Below are positions 5,628-5,648 of a stretch of DNA of 5,648 nucleotides, in pieces. The stretch spans positions 1-5,648 of the forward strand of contig SKGJ01000272.1 of the NCBI GenBank assembly GCA_007117525.1. The letters run 5' to 3'. The notes under the pieces are model-generated. The model was given only the letters and a program-made list of their open reading frames with translations. It was not told the origin of the DNA and made no database searches. A program made the translations under genes and the position numbers. The DNA comes from Alkalimonas sp. (GTDB taxonomy: Bacteria > Pseudomonadota > Gammaproteobacteria > Enterobacterales > Alteromonadaceae). The stretch's first letter is position 1. Every line of letters starts with the position of its first letter.

Positions 5628-5648
5628 TTAGTCGCTATACTGAGCAAC
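5628..5648 (-). other. Possible last codons of an upstream gene (mshH/csrD position)
   Basis: Read on the minus strand from the window edge, the bases give six codons (VAQYSD) and then TAA at 5630-5628, 20 bp before the mshI ATG. In Vibrio and Shewanella the gene before mshI is mshH (csrD-like), so this could be its C-terminus. Six codons cannot identify a gene, and the segment may simply be non-coding. Confidence 0.2.

Noticed and set aside
5608..5648. TATAGC-like -10 element upstream of mshI
   Set aside because: A lone six-base match without a -35 inside the window and possibly within coding sequence is not enough to call a promoter.
1..5648. A previously undescribed defence, mobile or biosynthetic system
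   Set aside because: Every base from 1 to 5607, apart from an 8 bp gap, belongs to recognisable MSHA pilus assembly genes in their known order; there is no extra cargo gene, transposase, integrase or RNA gene.

Overview
The window is a single-strand block of the MSHA (mannose-sensitive haemagglutinin) type IV pilus assembly cluster. All genes lie on the minus strand, so transcription runs from the right edge (base 5648) to the left edge (base 1). In transcription order they are mshI (PilM-like), a PilN-like gene called mshI2 here, mshJ (PilO-like), mshK (PilP-like), mshL (outer-membrane secretin), mshM (ExeA-type AAA ATPase) and the first 198 codons of mshN. This is the I-J-K-L-M-N order known from Vibrio and Shewanella, with MshI and the PilN-like protein as separate polypeptides. 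The host is most likely a marine or aquatic gammaproteobacterium of the Alteromonadales/Vibrionales/Chromatiaceae type, for example a Shewanella-, Rheinheimera- or Alishewanella-like organism. The genus cannot be fixed from the sequence; moderate GC and glutamine-rich proteins fit but do not decide.

Layout: bases 5608-5648 are a short upstream stretch that may hold the last codons of an upstream gene. mshI occupies 5607-4657, mshI2 4667-4074, mshJ 4077-3439, mshK 3461-3150, mshL 3160-1493, mshM 1484-594 and mshN 594 to beyond base 1. Every junction but one overlaps (11, 4, 23, 11 and 1 bp). The exception, mshL/mshM, has an 8 bp gap. This indicates one polycistronic message with tight translational coupling. 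Three gene starts were moved from the longest open frame: mshI2 to TTG 4667 behind a perfect AGGAGG, mshK to ATG 3461, and mshM to GTG 1484.

How the parts work together (known from type IV pili, inferred here): MshI, MshI2 and MshJ should form the cytoplasmic/inner-membrane alignment platform. MshK should link that platform through the periplasm to the lipoprotein secretin MshL, which forms the outer-membrane exit pore. MshM and MshN are membrane-anchored accessory proteins, an ATPase and a TPR-type protein, that probably help assemble or place the secretin across the cell wall. The motor ATPases, platform protein and pilins (mshE, mshG, mshB, mshA and so on) would be expected to the left of the window.

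No mobile element, RNA gene, CRISPR array, terminator or convincing promoter is visible. I do not see an undescribed system. The points worth a second look are fine details: non-ATG starts, apparently lost nucleotide-binding motifs in MshI, glutamine-rich coiled-coil DNA in mshI2, low-complexity segments in MshL and MshN, and a perfect inverted repeat inside mshM.
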